NCBI RefSeq assembly: GCF_002302565.1
Contig: NZ_CP022382.1
Span: 1,745,001 to 1,809,000, forward strand
Source: Capnocytophaga canimorsus
GTDB taxonomy: Bacteria; Bacteroidota; Bacteroidia; Flavobacteriales; Flavobacteriaceae
Direction: 5' to 3'
DNA: 64,000 nt
The translations under genes were made by a program, and so were the position numbers. The notes beneath the pieces are model-generated. The model was given only the letters and a program-made list of their open reading frames with translations. It had not been told where the DNA came from and made no database searches. Within the stretch, counting starts at the first letter, position 1. Each line of letters opens with the position of its first letter. Below, one piece after another: positions 43,396 through 52,588 of this stretch.

Positions 43396-43745
43396 AGGGT
43401 TATTTCTTAAAATAATTTACTTTCAACATCAAAAATCTTACCAAATTTTATAACGTCCTAAAAATAAATTTTGTATGATTTTAGCCGATTGCGAATAAAA
43501 CCAAACTGTTAAATAAATTCATCTAAAGCAAATAATCAATATGACTTTAATATTACCGTGATTAAATTCACTAATGATATATATTGTTACGCTATTGACT
43601 TGAAAAACACGTTACAAAATTTCGTTATCCTTTGTAATGGACACAACTTATGTTTTGAAAATAAGCAGTGAAAAACTTTCCTACAAAAAGTTTTATTTGT
43701 AAATTTGGACTTTGCGTTCAGACAATTTTAATTCATTCAGTATAT
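43396..43745. other. 350-base divergent gap upstream of pgk
   Basis: Holds the pgk promoter motif at 43700-43707. No other feature is visible; the sequence is AT-rich. Confidence 0.55.
43700..43707 (+). promoter_or_regulatory. -7 promoter motif that fixes the pgk start
   Basis: TAAATTTG matches TAnnTTTG 39 bases before the ATG at 43746. The upstream in-frame GTG at 43668 would lie before transcription starts. Confidence 0.5.
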
Positions 43746-44936
43746 ATGAAAACCATTGACAATTTTAATTTCAAAGACAAAAAGGCACTTATCCGTGTGG
43801 ATTTCAACGTGCCTTTAGATGAAAACTTCAAAGTAACCGACAATACACGTATTGAAGCTGCCAAACCAACGATTGAAAAAATACTAAACGATGGCGGTAG
43901 CGTGGTATTGATGAGCCATTTAGGTCGCCCAAAAGGAGAAAAAAATCAGAAATATTCGCTTAAACATATCGTTGATGAGGTTTCAAAAGAGTTAGGAAAA
44001 CCTGTTATTTTCGTTGATGATTGTGTGGGCGAAAGCGTAGAAAAAGCCGTAGCACAAGCCCCAAGTGGAAGCGTAATTCTGTTAGAAAATTTACGTTTTT
44101 ATGCTGAAGAAGAAAAAGGAAATGAAGATTTTTCAGCGAAATTGGCAAAATTGGGTGATATTTACGTGAACGATGCATTCGGAACGGCACATCGGGCACA
44201 CGCCTCTACAACTATCGTGGCAAAATTCTTCCCAAATAACAAATGTTTCGGATATTTACTTGCCAAAGAGATTGAAAGCATCGACAAAGTGATGAAATCT
44301 GGCGAAAAACCAGTAACGGCTATCTTAGGAGGTTCTAAAGTTTCTTCAAAAATTACCATCATCGAAAATATTTTGGATAAAGTAAACCACTTAATCATCG
44401 GTGGAGGAATGGCGTATACTTTTGTGAAAGCACAAGGCGGAAAAATTGGAGATTCTATCTGTGAGGACGATAAGTTACAATTGGCGTTGGATATCTTAGC
44501 TAAGGCTAAAAGTAAAGGCGTTGAGGTACATTTGCCAGTAGATGTAGTTGCTGCTGACGATTTCAATAACGAAGCTAAAACACAAGTAGTTGACGTTACT
44601 AACATTTCTGACGGATGGCAAGGACTTGATGCTGGACCAAAAAGTTTGGCAAACTTCAAAGAAGTTATCTTAAAATCAAAAACCATTTTGTGGAACGGAC
44701 CTGTGGGCGTGTTTGAAATGCCTACGTTTGCCAAAGGAACCATTGAAGTGGGTAATTTCATTGCCGAAGCTACCAAAAACGGAGCGTTTTCACTTGTAGG
44801 TGGAGGTGATTCTGTGGCGGCCGTAAAACAATTTGGCTTTGAAAACAAAGTAAGCTACGTTTCAACAGGAGGTGGAGCGATGCTTGAAAGCCTTGAAGGT
44901 AGAGTACTACCAGGAATTCAGGCTATTTACGAGTAA
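43746..44936 (+). CDS. pgk: phosphoglycerate kinase
   Basis: Glycolytic enzyme making ATP and 3-phosphoglycerate from 1,3-bisphosphoglycerate. The 396-aa protein starts at the ATG at 43746 ([25 protein letters not shown]). Motifs are '[10 protein letters not shown]', '[14 protein letters not shown]', '[16 protein letters not shown]', '[12 protein letters not shown]' and the nucleotide-binding '[11 protein letters not shown]'. It is monocistronic with a strong terminator. Confidence 0.98.
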   Translation: MKTIDNFNFKDKKALIRVDFNVPLDENFKVTDNTRIEAAKPTIEKILNDGGSVVLMSHLGRPKGEKNQKYSLKHIVDEVSKELGKPVIFVDDCVGESVEKAVAQAPSGSVILLENLRFYAEEEKGNEDFSAKLAKLGDIYVNDAFGTAHRAHASTTIVAKFFPNNKCFGYLLAKEIESIDKVMKSGEKPVTAILGGSKVSSKITIIENILDKVNHLIIGGGMAYTFVKAQGGKIGDSICEDDKLQLALDILAKAKSKGVEVHLPVDVVAADDFNNEAKTQVVDVTNISDGWQGLDAGPKSLANFKEVILKSKTILWNGPVGVFEMPTFAKGTIEVGNFIAEATKNGAFSLVGGGDSVAAVKQFGFENKVSYVSTGGGAMLESLEGRVLPGIQAIYE

Positions 44937-44964
44937 TTTTTTCATAATAAATAGTTTTAGATTG

Positions 44965-45000
44965 AAAAGATGTTATTCAAATTTTTGAATAACATCTTTT
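44965..45000 (+). terminator. hairpin terminator behind pgk
   Basis: Arms AAAAGATGTTATTCAAA and its complement with a 2-base centre and T-run, 29 bases after the stop. Confidence 0.85.
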
Positions 45001-45069
45001 TCTTTAAAAATATTCCAGCATTAGTTGACAAAATAGATAATTATAGAAAAGCACTCAAAAACGAAAACA

Positions 45070-45105
45070 AAAAAAGCTATTTCCAAAAAGAGAAATAGCT
45101 TTTTT
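45070..45105 (-). terminator. hairpin terminator behind odhB
   Basis: Perfect 14-base arms (AAAAAAGCTATTTC and complement), 8-base loop, A- and T-runs at the base; 23 bases beyond the odhB stop. Confidence 0.8.
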
Positions 45106-45127
45106 ATAAATCTTTTTACAACTGAAA

Positions 45128-46351
45128 TTACAATTCCAAAGCCGATTTTACATCGCCGTTCATCAATAATTCTACTGGATTTTCCAAAGCCTCTTTAACG
45201 GCTACCAAAAATCCTACGGATTCTCGTCCGTCAATGATGCGATGATCATAAGATAGCGCTACATACATCACTGGAGCGACAACTATCTGTCCGTTTTTAA
45301 CCACTGGACGCTCAACAATGTTGTGCATTCCTAAAATCCCAGATTGTGGTGGATTAATGATAGGCGTGGAAAGCATTGACCCAAAAACTCCTCCATTGGT
45401 AATGGTAAAAGTCCCTCCTGTCATTTCATCAACGGTAATTTGCCCATCACGAGCGCGTAATGCTAAGCGTTTTACTTCAGCCTCAACCCCTCGGAATAAT
45501 AAATTTTCAGCATTTCGTATCACGGGTACCATAAGCCCTTTAGGTCCCGAAACCGCAATAGAAATGTCGTAAAAATTATACGTAACTTTATCTTGACCGT
45601 CAATCATTGAATTAACATCTGGGAAAAGCTTAAGTGCACGAACTACGGCTAAGGTAAAGAATGACATAAAGCCCAAGCCAACGTTGTGTTTGTCCTTAAA
45701 GGCGTCTTTATACTGATTTCTAAGCTGAAAAATGGCACTCATATCCACTTCATTGAAAGTGGTAAGCATAGCTGTTTCATTTTTAGCGCTGACCAAACGT
45801 TCGGCTACTTTTCGGCGAAGCATAGACATTTTGGTGCGTGTTTCTGCACGATTTCCACCTGAAGGCGTTCCCATAGCAGGTTTTGATGCTGTTAATGCAT
45901 CGGCTTTCGTGATGCGCCCTGCTTTTCCAGTACCTTTAACTTCTTGATTTGAAATATTTTTTTCTGCAAGGATTTTTTTAGCCGCGGGGCTCGGCGTATT
46001 AGAGGCATAAGTAGGTTGGGGTTCTGCCTGTGCTGGAGCTGTTTTTACGACATCTGGTTTAGGGGTTTCAACTTTTGGTTGTTCTTTTGTAGGAGCTGCT
46101 GTGGTTGTTTTTTCAGCTGAAGTATCAATCAAGCAAACCACCTGCCCCACAGCAACAGCATCGCCTTCTTCGGCTTGTAATGTTATCACACCACTGGCTT
46201 CAGCAGGAAGTTCAAGGGTAGCTTTATCAGAATCTACCTCAGCAATGGTTTGGTTTTTTTCCACGTAATCCCCCGTTTTAACTAACCAACGAGCAATTTC
46301 AACTTCGGTTATAGACTCTCCCGGTGAGGGAACCTTCATTTCAAGTATCAT
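45128..46351 (-). CDS. odhB: 2-oxoglutarate dehydrogenase E2 (dihydrolipoyl succinyltransferase)
   Basis: E2 component of the 2-oxoglutarate dehydrogenase complex in the TCA cycle. The 407-aa protein has a lipoyl domain (lipoyl Lys43 in DSDKATLE), an Ala/Pro/Lys linker, a peripheral subunit-binding domain ('TPSPAAKKILAEKNISNQEVKGTGKAGRITKADAL') and a catalytic domain with 'SYDHRIIDGRESV'. The E1 gene sucA is not next to it: the upstream gene is an unrelated lipoprotein. The second Met (MKVPSP) is an alternative start. Confidence 0.95.
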   Translation of the reverse strand: MILEMKVPSPGESITEVEIARWLVKTGDYVEKNQTIAEVDSDKATLELPAEASGVITLQAEEGDAVAVGQVVCLIDTSAEKTTTAAPTKEQPKVETPKPDVVKTAPAQAEPQPTYASNTPSPAAKKILAEKNISNQEVKGTGKAGRITKADALTASKPAMGTPSGGNRAETRTKMSMLRRKVAERLVSAKNETAMLTTFNEVDMSAIFQLRNQYKDAFKDKHNVGLGFMSFFTLAVVRALKLFPDVNSMIDGQDKVTYNFYDISIAVSGPKGLMVPVIRNAENLLFRGVEAEVKRLALRARDGQITVDEMTGGTFTITNGGVFGSMLSTPIINPPQSGILGMHNIVERPVVKNGQIVVAPVMYVALSYDHRIIDGRESVGFLVAVKEALENPVELLMNGDVKSALEL

Positions 46352-46491
46352 AATGTTTTTATTTTTGGGTAAATGTATTGTTTTTATCGGAAAAATTCAA
46401 CTTTAATACTCAAAAATAAAATGATGGTCTGAATTACAATTCAAATGATTTAATTTTCAAAATCTTATGATACTATTATTTTTCACACCAT

Positions 46492-46524
46492 AAAAAAAGA
46501 GATGGAAAAATCCATCTCTCTTTT
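46492..46524 (-). terminator. hairpin terminator behind the lipoprotein gene
   Basis: Stem GAGATGGA/TCCATCTC extended by A- and T-runs, 4-base loop, 25 bases beyond the stop at 46549. Confidence 0.75.
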
Positions 46525-46548
46525 ACAATGTTTTAAATTTGCTACGAA

Positions 46549-46926
46549 TTATCTTTTGGCATTTGCTGTCCAAGTTTTTCCGTCTTTCATATACAACATA
46601 TTCAAAGAATTTTTTGTTATTTTGATATATTGTATCCCATCTTGAAAGTCAACGTTTACCAAAGTATTGTCTCCTTCTTTTTTGAATTTAACCCCTGTAA
46701 GGTCTTCAATACCATCTGAAAATACAAAATTATAGTTTTCTTCAAATTTTGCCACAGTAATACTTCCATTGTCTGTACCTTTGTTTTCTCCTTCTGAGGT
46801 AAAGCCGATTTTACCTTTGTATGTTCCTACAAATAGGTCGTTATCTGCTGGATCATCATTTTTACTGCACGCAAAAGCAACAAAAGCTAAACAAAAAACT
46901 CCTACAATTTTCAATACATTTTTCAT
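46549..46926 (-). CDS. small lipoprotein with a surface-export-like signal
   Basis: A 125-aa lipoprotein with lipobox at Cys20 ('LAFVAFAC'). The residues after Cys20 are S-K-N-D-D, similar to the lipoprotein export signal described in Capnocytophaga canimorsus (consensus QKDDE; essential K followed by two acidic residues), which sends lipoproteins to the cell surface. Here an Asn separates the Lys from the Asp pair, so the match is partial. The mature domain is a ~100-residue, probably beta-rich lipocalin-like unit ('FVGTYKGKIGF', 'GSITVAKFEENYNFVFSDG'). Function unknown. Confidence 0.8.
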   Translation of the reverse strand: MKNVLKIVGVFCLAFVAFACSKNDDPADNDLFVGTYKGKIGFTSEGENKGTDNGSITVAKFEENYNFVFSDGIEDLTGVKFKKEGDNTLVNVDFQDGIQYIKITKNSLNMLYMKDGKTWTANAKR

Positions 46927-47051
46927 ATTATTTAATTTTTAATGTTATACGACTACTTAAAAACAACAATCATTCCGAAAAATAATAAAAAATCATATTT
47001 TTATGTTAATATTTTGTTATTTCGATAAATCTAATGATTTTTATAAAATAA

Positions 47052-47073
47052 AAAAAGCACCGAAGTGCTTTTT
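47052..47073 (-). terminator. hairpin terminator behind the 4Fe-4S ferredoxin
   Basis: Stem AAAAAGCAC/GTGCTTTTT with loop CGAA, 31 bases beyond the stop at 47104. Confidence 0.75.
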
Positions 47074-47103
47074 AGGTTTAGGTATCTTCAGATGAATTCT
47101 AAA

Positions 47104-47454
47104 CTATTCGTTATGTAAAAATTTCTTTTTCTCTTCCAATTGCTGGCTCGTTTCCTTAAAATTATCGTCAGGAACACAGCAATCTACCGGACAAACCGCA
47201 GCACATTGGGGTTCTTGATGAAATCCGTGGCATTCGGTACATTTATCAGGGACAATAAAGTAATATTCGTCGCTAATCGGTTCTTGTACATCTTCGGCAT
47301 TTATTTGTTTTCCATTGGGTAGTACAATACTCCCGCTTAAAGCGGTGCCATCACTATAACGCCAATCATCAGCCCCCTCATAGATGGCATTATTGGGACA
47401 TTCGGGCTCACAAGCCCCACAATTAATACATTCTTCTGTTATAATTATCGCCAT
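47104..47454 (-). CDS. 4Fe-4S dicluster ferredoxin
   Basis: A 116-aa electron carrier with two [4Fe-4S] sites: [12 protein letters not shown] at the N-terminus and C-x2-C-x8-C-x3-CP ('[18 protein letters not shown]') in the second half. A ~30-residue insert between them ('[20 protein letters not shown]...') is usual for this Bacteroidota type. It is divergent from the acyl-CoA reductase gene, an arrangement seen in other Flavobacteriia, so the two may work together (inference). Confidence 0.92.
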   Translation of the reverse strand: MAIIITEECINCGACEPECPNNAIYEGADDWRYSDGTALSGSIVLPNGKQINAEDVQEPISDEYYFIVPDKCTECHGFHQEPQCAAVCPVDCCVPDDNFKETSQQLEEKKKFLHNE

Positions 47455-47575
47455 AATTTACACACTTTTTTACATTTGATTCAAAAAAGAAATTATCCGT
47501 TTGATTTTCAGCAAAAAACTTCCTTCTATAAAATATGGAAAACTATCTTACTTCTTTATCAGTATCTTTTTTGTG

Positions 47576-47583
47576 TATATTTG
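47576..47583 (+). promoter_or_regulatory. -7 promoter motif that fixes the acyl-CoA reductase start
   Basis: TATATTTG matches TAnnTTTG 37 bases before the ATG at 47620. A further match lies at 47471-47478 (TACATTTG). Confidence 0.5.
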
Positions 47584-47619
47584 TGGCAAAAATATTCCAA
47601 TTTTACTACATACACAAAT

Positions 47620-48690
47620 ATGTTGTTACAAGAAAGAAAAGAGAGCTTCATTATTTTAGGAAAATTCCTCAAACAATTTGCTACATTACCGTTTCAAATA
47701 GATAAAAGTTTACCTAATATAAACATTGATTTTGAACATTTTAAAGAGGTGCTAAAAACTGCTGAGCAGCAAAACGGTTGGTTTACAGCTGATAATTTAC
47801 AATACGCTTGTCAATGTTGGTCAGAAGCCCTACAAGCCAAAAATATAGAAAAATGGCTAGAACCCTATCATTTTGAGGCAGTTTCAGCAAAAAATATCGC
47901 TATTATTATGGCGGGGAACATTCCTTTGGTTGGTTTTCACGATTTTTTATCGGTACTAATATCAGGGCATCGTGCTGTGGTTAAATTATCGTCGGACGAT
48001 AAGGTGCTATTACCTTTTCTAGCAAAATATCTGACACAAATAAATCCAAAATGGGAATCCTTTTTTGAATTTACCAATGAGCGAATTAATCATTTCGATG
48101 CTGTAATTGCCACGGGTAGCAATAATACCGCACGTTATTTCGAGTATTATTTTGGTAAAAAACCACATATTATCCGTAAAAATCGTAATTCGGTAGCCGT
48201 ACTCAGCGGGAAAGAAACTCCTGAGCAGCTACACGCCCTTGGCAAGGATATCTTTCAGTATTTCGGATTGGGCTGCCGAAGTGTATCTAAAATATATGTG
48301 CCTGATAATTATAATTTTGATTTATTTTTTAACGCTATTTTCCCGTATCAAGATATCATACATATTGAAAAATATGCTAATAATTATGACTATAATAAAG
48401 CCGTATATTTGATGAGCTTATTTAAGTTGAAAGAGAACGGTTTTTTGATTTTAAAAGAAGACTCTAATTATGGTTCTCCCATTGCAACACTTTTTTATGA
48501 ATATTACTCTGATTATGAATCATTACGAAACCACTTAAAAACTGATAACGAGAAAATACAATGTGTAGTTTCACAAGGATTTTATGATGAAGAAGTGCCT
48601 TTTGGTAAAACGCAACAGCCTCAACTTTGGGAGTATGCTGATGGAGTAGATACTGTTTTATTTTTAACAAATCTGTCCAAAAAAACATAA
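47620..48690 (+). CDS. acyl-CoA reductase (LuxC-like)
   Basis: Aldehyde-dehydrogenase-superfamily enzyme of the LuxC/acyl-CoA reductase type, which reduces acyl-CoA or acyl-thioester to aldehyde with NADPH. The 356-aa product starts at the ATG at 47620; the 48 upstream codons lie before and across the promoter. Features are 'IAIIMAGNIPLVGFHDFLSVLISGHRAVVKLSSDD' (nucleotide-binding), 'ARYFEYYFGKKPHIIRKNRNSVAVLSG' and the likely nucleophile Cys219 in 'FGLGCRSVSKIYVP'. No luxD/E/A/B partner is present. serC follows. Confidence 0.87.
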   Translation: MLLQERKESFIILGKFLKQFATLPFQIDKSLPNINIDFEHFKEVLKTAEQQNGWFTADNLQYACQCWSEALQAKNIEKWLEPYHFEAVSAKNIAIIMAGNIPLVGFHDFLSVLISGHRAVVKLSSDDKVLLPFLAKYLTQINPKWESFFEFTNERINHFDAVIATGSNNTARYFEYYFGKKPHIIRKNRNSVAVLSGKETPEQLHALGKDIFQYFGLGCRSVSKIYVPDNYNFDLFFNAIFPYQDIIHIEKYANNYDYNKAVYLMSLFKLKENGFLILKEDSNYGSPIATLFYEYYSDYESLRNHLKTDNEKIQCVVSQGFYDEEVPFGKTQQPQLWEYADGVDTVLFLTNLSKKT

Positions 48691-48818
48691 TTTTTTTCTT
48701 CATTTTATTGAAAATAATCATCATTTTTGTGTTTTTGTTCAAGGGTTTAAGTTTTAAAAATGACAAAACCTAATCATCTTATAAACAGTAAATTGATTGG
48801 AAATTTAACCCATTCAAT

Positions 48819-49880
48819 ATGAAAAAACATAATTTTAGTGCAGGTCCTTCCATTTTACCGCAGGAAGTTTTTAAAAAAACAGCCAGTGCTGTATTGGATT
48901 TTAATGGTATGGGACTTTCCATTTTGGAAATATCACATCGAAGTGCGGCGTTTTTATCTGTTATTGAACAGGCTCGTGCCTTAACATTGGAACTTGCAGG
49001 GTTAAACCACGATTATGAAGTTTTATTACTTCACGGCGGAGCAAGTACCCAATTTTTATCCGTAGCCTATAATTTGCTCAACAAAAAGGCAGCTTATATC
49101 AATACGGGGACTTGGTCAGATAAAGCCATAAAAGAAGCTCAAGCTTTTGGCGAGGTAGTTGTTGTAGCGTCTTCAAAAGCGGATGGGTATCGTTATATTC
49201 CTAAAACTTTCTCAGTCCCTGAGGATGCTGATTATCTACACATTACCACCAATAATACCATTTATGGAACACAATATCAGACTATTCCTGACACGCAAGT
49301 GCCTTTAGTTGCCGATATGAGTTCGGATATTTTTTCTAGAACATTTGATTATTCAAAATTTAGCCTAATATACGCAGGAGCTCAAAAAAATTTAGGAGCT
49401 TCGGGAGTTGCTATAGTTATTGTTAAAAAAGACATTTTAGGTAAGGTTCACAGGCATATCCCTTCTATACTTGATTATCAGAACCAAATCAAAAACGGAA
49501 GTATGTTCAACACTCCTGCTACTTTTGCTGTGTATGTGAATTTACTTACCTTACAATGGATTAAAGAACAAGGAGGCTTACAAGGAATGGAAACCAAAAA
49601 TCAGGCTAAAAAAACATTGCTCTATACCGAAGTTGATCGTAATCCTCTCATCAAAGGATATGCACAAAAGGAAGATCGTTCTTGGATGAATGTGGTGTTT
49701 AACCTAACCGATGAAAATATGACTTCACTTTTTGATGACCTTTGTAAACAAGCCAACATCAGCGGAATTAAAGGGCATCGAAGTATTGGCGGATACCGAG
49801 CTTCCATTTATAACGCTATGCCTATAGAAAGCGTTAAAGTTTTGGTAGAAGTGATGCAAGAATTTGAAAGAAAAGCTTAA
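48819..49880 (+). CDS. serC: phosphoserine aminotransferase
   Basis: Converts 3-phosphohydroxypyruvate to phosphoserine with PLP, and also acts in vitamin B6 synthesis. The 353-aa protein opens 'HNFSAGPSILPQEVF', has the PLP lysine K190 in 'IYAGAQKNLGASG', and ends with 'GIKGHRSIGGYRASIYNAMPIESVKVLVEVMQEF', all SerC signatures. The serA-like dehydrogenase follows after 35 bases, so the two make the serine pathway unit. Confidence 0.97.
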   Translation: MKKHNFSAGPSILPQEVFKKTASAVLDFNGMGLSILEISHRSAAFLSVIEQARALTLELAGLNHDYEVLLLHGGASTQFLSVAYNLLNKKAAYINTGTWSDKAIKEAQAFGEVVVVASSKADGYRYIPKTFSVPEDADYLHITTNNTIYGTQYQTIPDTQVPLVADMSSDIFSRTFDYSKFSLIYAGAQKNLGASGVAIVIVKKDILGKVHRHIPSILDYQNQIKNGSMFNTPATFAVYVNLLTLQWIKEQGGLQGMETKNQAKKTLLYTEVDRNPLIKGYAQKEDRSWMNVVFNLTDENMTSLFDDLCKQANISGIKGHRSIGGYRASIYNAMPIESVKVLVEVMQEFERKA

Positions 49881-49915
49881 AACAAATTTATAATACACAG
49901 AGTTAAGAATAGAGT

Positions 49916-50866
49916 ATGAAGATATTGGCAAATGACGGAATCTCCGAGAAAGGCAAACAATTATTAACAGATAATGGTTTTGAAGTAATTACTACAAAGG
50001 TTGCTCAAAATCAATTGGCTAATTTTATCAATGAGCAAAAAATCGGTGTTCTTTTGGTACGTTCGGCAACTACAGCTCGAAGAGATTTAATTGATGCCTG
50101 TCCGTCTTTAAAACTTATTGGTAGAGGCGGAGTTGGTATGGATAACATTGATGTAGATTACGCTTTGAAAAAAGGAATTCACGTTATCAATACACCATAT
50201 TCTGCAGCTAATTCTGTAGCTGAATTGGTATTTGCACATTTACTTTCGGGCATTCGTTTCTTGCACGATGCCAACCGAAATATGCCTTTACAAGGAGATG
50301 CCGATTTTGAAATTTTGAAAAAATCGTATAGTCAAGGAAGTGAATTGCGAGGTAAAACCTTAGGAATCATTGGTTTAGGGAGAATCGGTCAAAGTGTAGC
50401 ACGTATGGCTATTGGATTGGGAATGCGCGTCATAGCTCACGACCCCGCAGTACAACAAACTACCATAGAAATTCCTTTTTTTGATGGTAGAAAACTCGAT
50501 TTTCTCATCGAAACTACAGATAAACAAACCGTTCTTGAAACTTCCGATTTTATTACCCTACACGTGCCTTTTCAGCAGGAATATATTATTGATGAGGTCG
50601 ATTTTGAAATAATGAAAGACGGTGTAGGTATTATCAATATAGCCCGAGGTGGTGTTATTAACGAAGCAGCACTATTAGAAGCACTTGATAACGAAAAAGT
50701 AAGCTTCGCAGGCTTAGATGTTTATGAAAATGAACCTACTCCTGCCATTCGTACGCTAATGCACCCCAAAGTATCACTCACACCACACATTGGGGCATCT
50801 ACCTCTGAGTCGCAAAACCGAATAGGAGAAGAATTAGCTACACAAATTATTTCTCTTTTGAAATAA
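49916..50866 (+). CDS. D-2-hydroxyacid dehydrogenase (3-phosphoglycerate dehydrogenase-like)
   Basis: NAD-dependent dehydrogenase, probably making 3-phosphohydroxypyruvate for serC. The 316-aa protein has 'IGRGGVGMDNIDVDYALKKGIHVINTP', the Rossmann motif 'LGIIGLGRIGQSVARMAIGLGM', and catalytic Arg/Glu/His in 'NIARGGVINEAAL', 'DVYENEPTP' and 'LTPHIGAST'. It ends without the regulatory ACT domain of full-length SerA. The next gene, on the opposite strand, encodes a protein with an ACT-like fold. Confidence 0.9.
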   Translation: MKILANDGISEKGKQLLTDNGFEVITTKVAQNQLANFINEQKIGVLLVRSATTARRDLIDACPSLKLIGRGGVGMDNIDVDYALKKGIHVINTPYSAANSVAELVFAHLLSGIRFLHDANRNMPLQGDADFEILKKSYSQGSELRGKTLGIIGLGRIGQSVARMAIGLGMRVIAHDPAVQQTTIEIPFFDGRKLDFLIETTDKQTVLETSDFITLHVPFQQEYIIDEVDFEIMKDGVGIINIARGGVINEAALLEALDNEKVSFAGLDVYENEPTPAIRTLMHPKVSLTPHIGASTSESQNRIGEELATQIISLLK

Positions 50867-50915
50867 AAAATGATCCATCATTCTTTAGCTACTAAAAAAG
50901 ACAAAAGTTAAAATT

Positions 50916-50947
50916 GAGCCGTTTTTATTAAAAACGGCTCGATTTTT
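50916..50947 (+). terminator. hairpin terminator behind serC-serA
   Basis: Perfect 11-base arms (GAGCCGTTTTT and complement) with a 3-base loop and T-run, 50 bases after the stop. Confidence 0.85.
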
Positions 50948-50992
50948 CTATATCCAAATGCTTAATTCACTTTTTCTAACGATTAAAAACCG

Positions 50993-51652
50993 CTATAATT
51001 GTTTCAAATCCTTTATCACCTTAAAAGCAATATCAATTTGATGTTCGGGCACAATTATGGTAAATTCATTAGCGGTTGAAATCACTTCATTGATACTAAT
51101 ACCCTCCCAAGCAATACGCTGAAAGATAAAATAATAGATACCTGGAGTTGATACGTTTTCATTAGGAAGTTTCACACTAATCGAACCTAAGCCAGTGAAC
51201 TTACTAATACATTTTTCTTTGGCGAAAATTTCTTCCATCAAAGGGTCAATAGAGTTACTCACCACAATACTGGTCTCGTTTACTCCCCGTGAAGAGGTAT
51301 AAAAAATATCTTTAGTATCCTGTATATTACGTAACAATTCAGATTGACAAAGTAACAGATTTTCAGAAACAGAAAAAGTATAGTCCGTTAGGTTAGAGCG
51401 AACCGTAATCTCCCCAATATCTTTCAATATTTTAATAATTCTGTGAGTTGCCCGAAATTCCATATCTACCGAAAGACGTTTGAGCGCCATAACAATAGCC
51501 CCATTGCGAACCTCTTTGCCAACATCACCTTCTATTTCCTTTCGTATAATTCTAGCCAATGAAGTGAGGTTAATAATACCCTGCGAAAGCGCTGTTTGTA
51601 AAAAAGGTTTTGATTTTATGTAGCTTTCTACCGCTGAAGAAACTGTTCTCAT
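50993..51652 (-). CDS. ACT-domain protein with a helical N-terminus
   Basis: A 219-aa cytoplasmic protein, often annotated as 'aspartate kinase' in Bacteroidota although the kinase domain is absent. The N-terminal ~90 residues look like a winged-helix or helical regulator ('LTSLARIIRKEIEGDVGKEVRNGAIVMALKRLS'). The C-terminus has an ACT-type fold ('ISVKLPNENVSTPGIYYFIFQRIAWEGISINEVISTANEFTIIVPEHQIDIAFKVI'), which usually binds an amino acid. A role in sensing serine or aspartate-family amino acids is inference. Convergent with serA. Confidence 0.78.
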   Translation of the reverse strand: MRTVSSAVESYIKSKPFLQTALSQGIINLTSLARIIRKEIEGDVGKEVRNGAIVMALKRLSVDMEFRATHRIIKILKDIGEITVRSNLTDYTFSVSENLLLCQSELLRNIQDTKDIFYTSSRGVNETSIVVSNSIDPLMEEIFAKEKCISKFTGLGSISVKLPNENVSTPGIYYFIFQRIAWEGISINEVISTANEFTIIVPEHQIDIAFKVIKDLKQL

Positions 51653-51685
51653 AAGATATTTGCTTTAAGTTTTACTTACTTGTTA

Positions 51686-51693
51686 CAAAAATA
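51686..51693 (-). promoter_or_regulatory. -7 promoter motif for the ACT-domain gene
   Basis: Reads TATTTTTG on the minus strand, 34 bases before the start at 51652. Confidence 0.45.
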
Positions 51694-51761
51694 CAAAAAA
51701 ATAATTATTTATAACATTTTTGTTGTTTTATTATAACAAAATGAGATTGAGTTTAATAAAA

Positions 51762-51797
51762 ACTGCCTCCAAAAAGCAATTGCTTTTTGGAGGCAGT
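51762..51797 (-). terminator. hairpin terminator behind tonB
   Basis: Perfect 18-base self-complementary repeat (51762-51779 with 51780-51797), with T-runs on both sides, 22 bases beyond the tonB stop. Confidence 0.85.
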
Positions 51798-51818
51798 CTA
51801 TTTTTCTCTAGAATTTTA

Positions 51819-52541
51819 TTAATTTGCTAATCTAAATGTAATTGGATAAGCGAACGTTACAGGTGTTGGCTTATTACGTTGTTTTCCAGGGATAAGTTTA
51901 GGTAATTTTTCGATGATTCTTCGTGCTTCAGCTTCCAAACTTTTATCTGGTCCGCGAACTACTAAAATGGTGATGGTACCATCAGTATTGATACGGAATT
52001 GTACATTTACTCTACCTTGGATACCCATTTCTTGTGCCATTTCGGGGTATCGGAAGTTTTTCTTAACGTGATTGTCTAAGTTTTGTTTAAAGCAATCAAA
52101 TTGTTTGTCTTTAGGTACACCTTTACAAGCCTCAAACATCGGTTTGTCTTCAATCAAAGTAAAAGGAACATCAACAGGAATCTCTTCTTCTACGGTTTCA
52201 ATATGTTCAACTTCAACGATTTTCTCCTCTTTATTGGTTTCCGTATTAAAATTATTTTCCTCTTTGATTTCTTTATTATCTTCCACAATTTCAATTACTG
52301 GAGGTGCTTGTTGTGGCGGCGGTGGCGGTGGCGGTGGCGGCGTATTTGGCATTACTATGGCGTCCAATTCTTCATCCAAATTCTTGTCGACATCCATCAC
52401 GTGGTTGAATTTCTTATCGTCGTCCTTTGATTTCATTTCGATAGCTCCCCAAGTGAGCCCAGAAACCAAAGCAAGACCGAGAGCAAAGAACAATCCACTA
52501 TTTTTGGTCAAGTCGGCGTGAGGGTTCTTTTTCGGTTTCAT
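51819..52541 (-). CDS. tonB: energy transducer TonB
   Basis: Periplasm-spanning protein that passes proton-motive energy to outer-membrane receptors. The 240-aa protein has one N-terminal helix ('NSGLFFALGLALVSGLTWGAI'), a proline run of nine residues and acidic/valine-rich spacer, and a C-terminal TonB domain ('DNHVKKNFRYPEMAQEMGIQGRVNVQFRINTDGTITILVVRGPDKSLEAEARRIIEKLP'). ExbB/ExbD are not in the window. It is the last of gcvH-vanZ-tonB on this strand. Confidence 0.93.
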   Translation of the reverse strand: MKPKKNPHADLTKNSGLFFALGLALVSGLTWGAIEMKSKDDDKKFNHVMDVDKNLDEELDAIVMPNTPPPPPPPPPQQAPPVIEIVEDNKEIKEENNFNTETNKEEKIVEVEHIETVEEEIPVDVPFTLIEDKPMFEACKGVPKDKQFDCFKQNLDNHVKKNFRYPEMAQEMGIQGRVNVQFRINTDGTITILVVRGPDKSLEAEARRIIEKLPKLIPGKQRNKPTPVTFAYPITFRLAN

Positions 52542-52588
52542 AACTTGATTTTTTTAAAGGGTTATTGTTATAATTTTTGCAAACATTG

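Noticed and set aside
52072..52521. Plus-strand frames with glycine or tryptophan-arginine runs
   Set aside because: Antisense to the proline run of tonB; low-complexity shadow.
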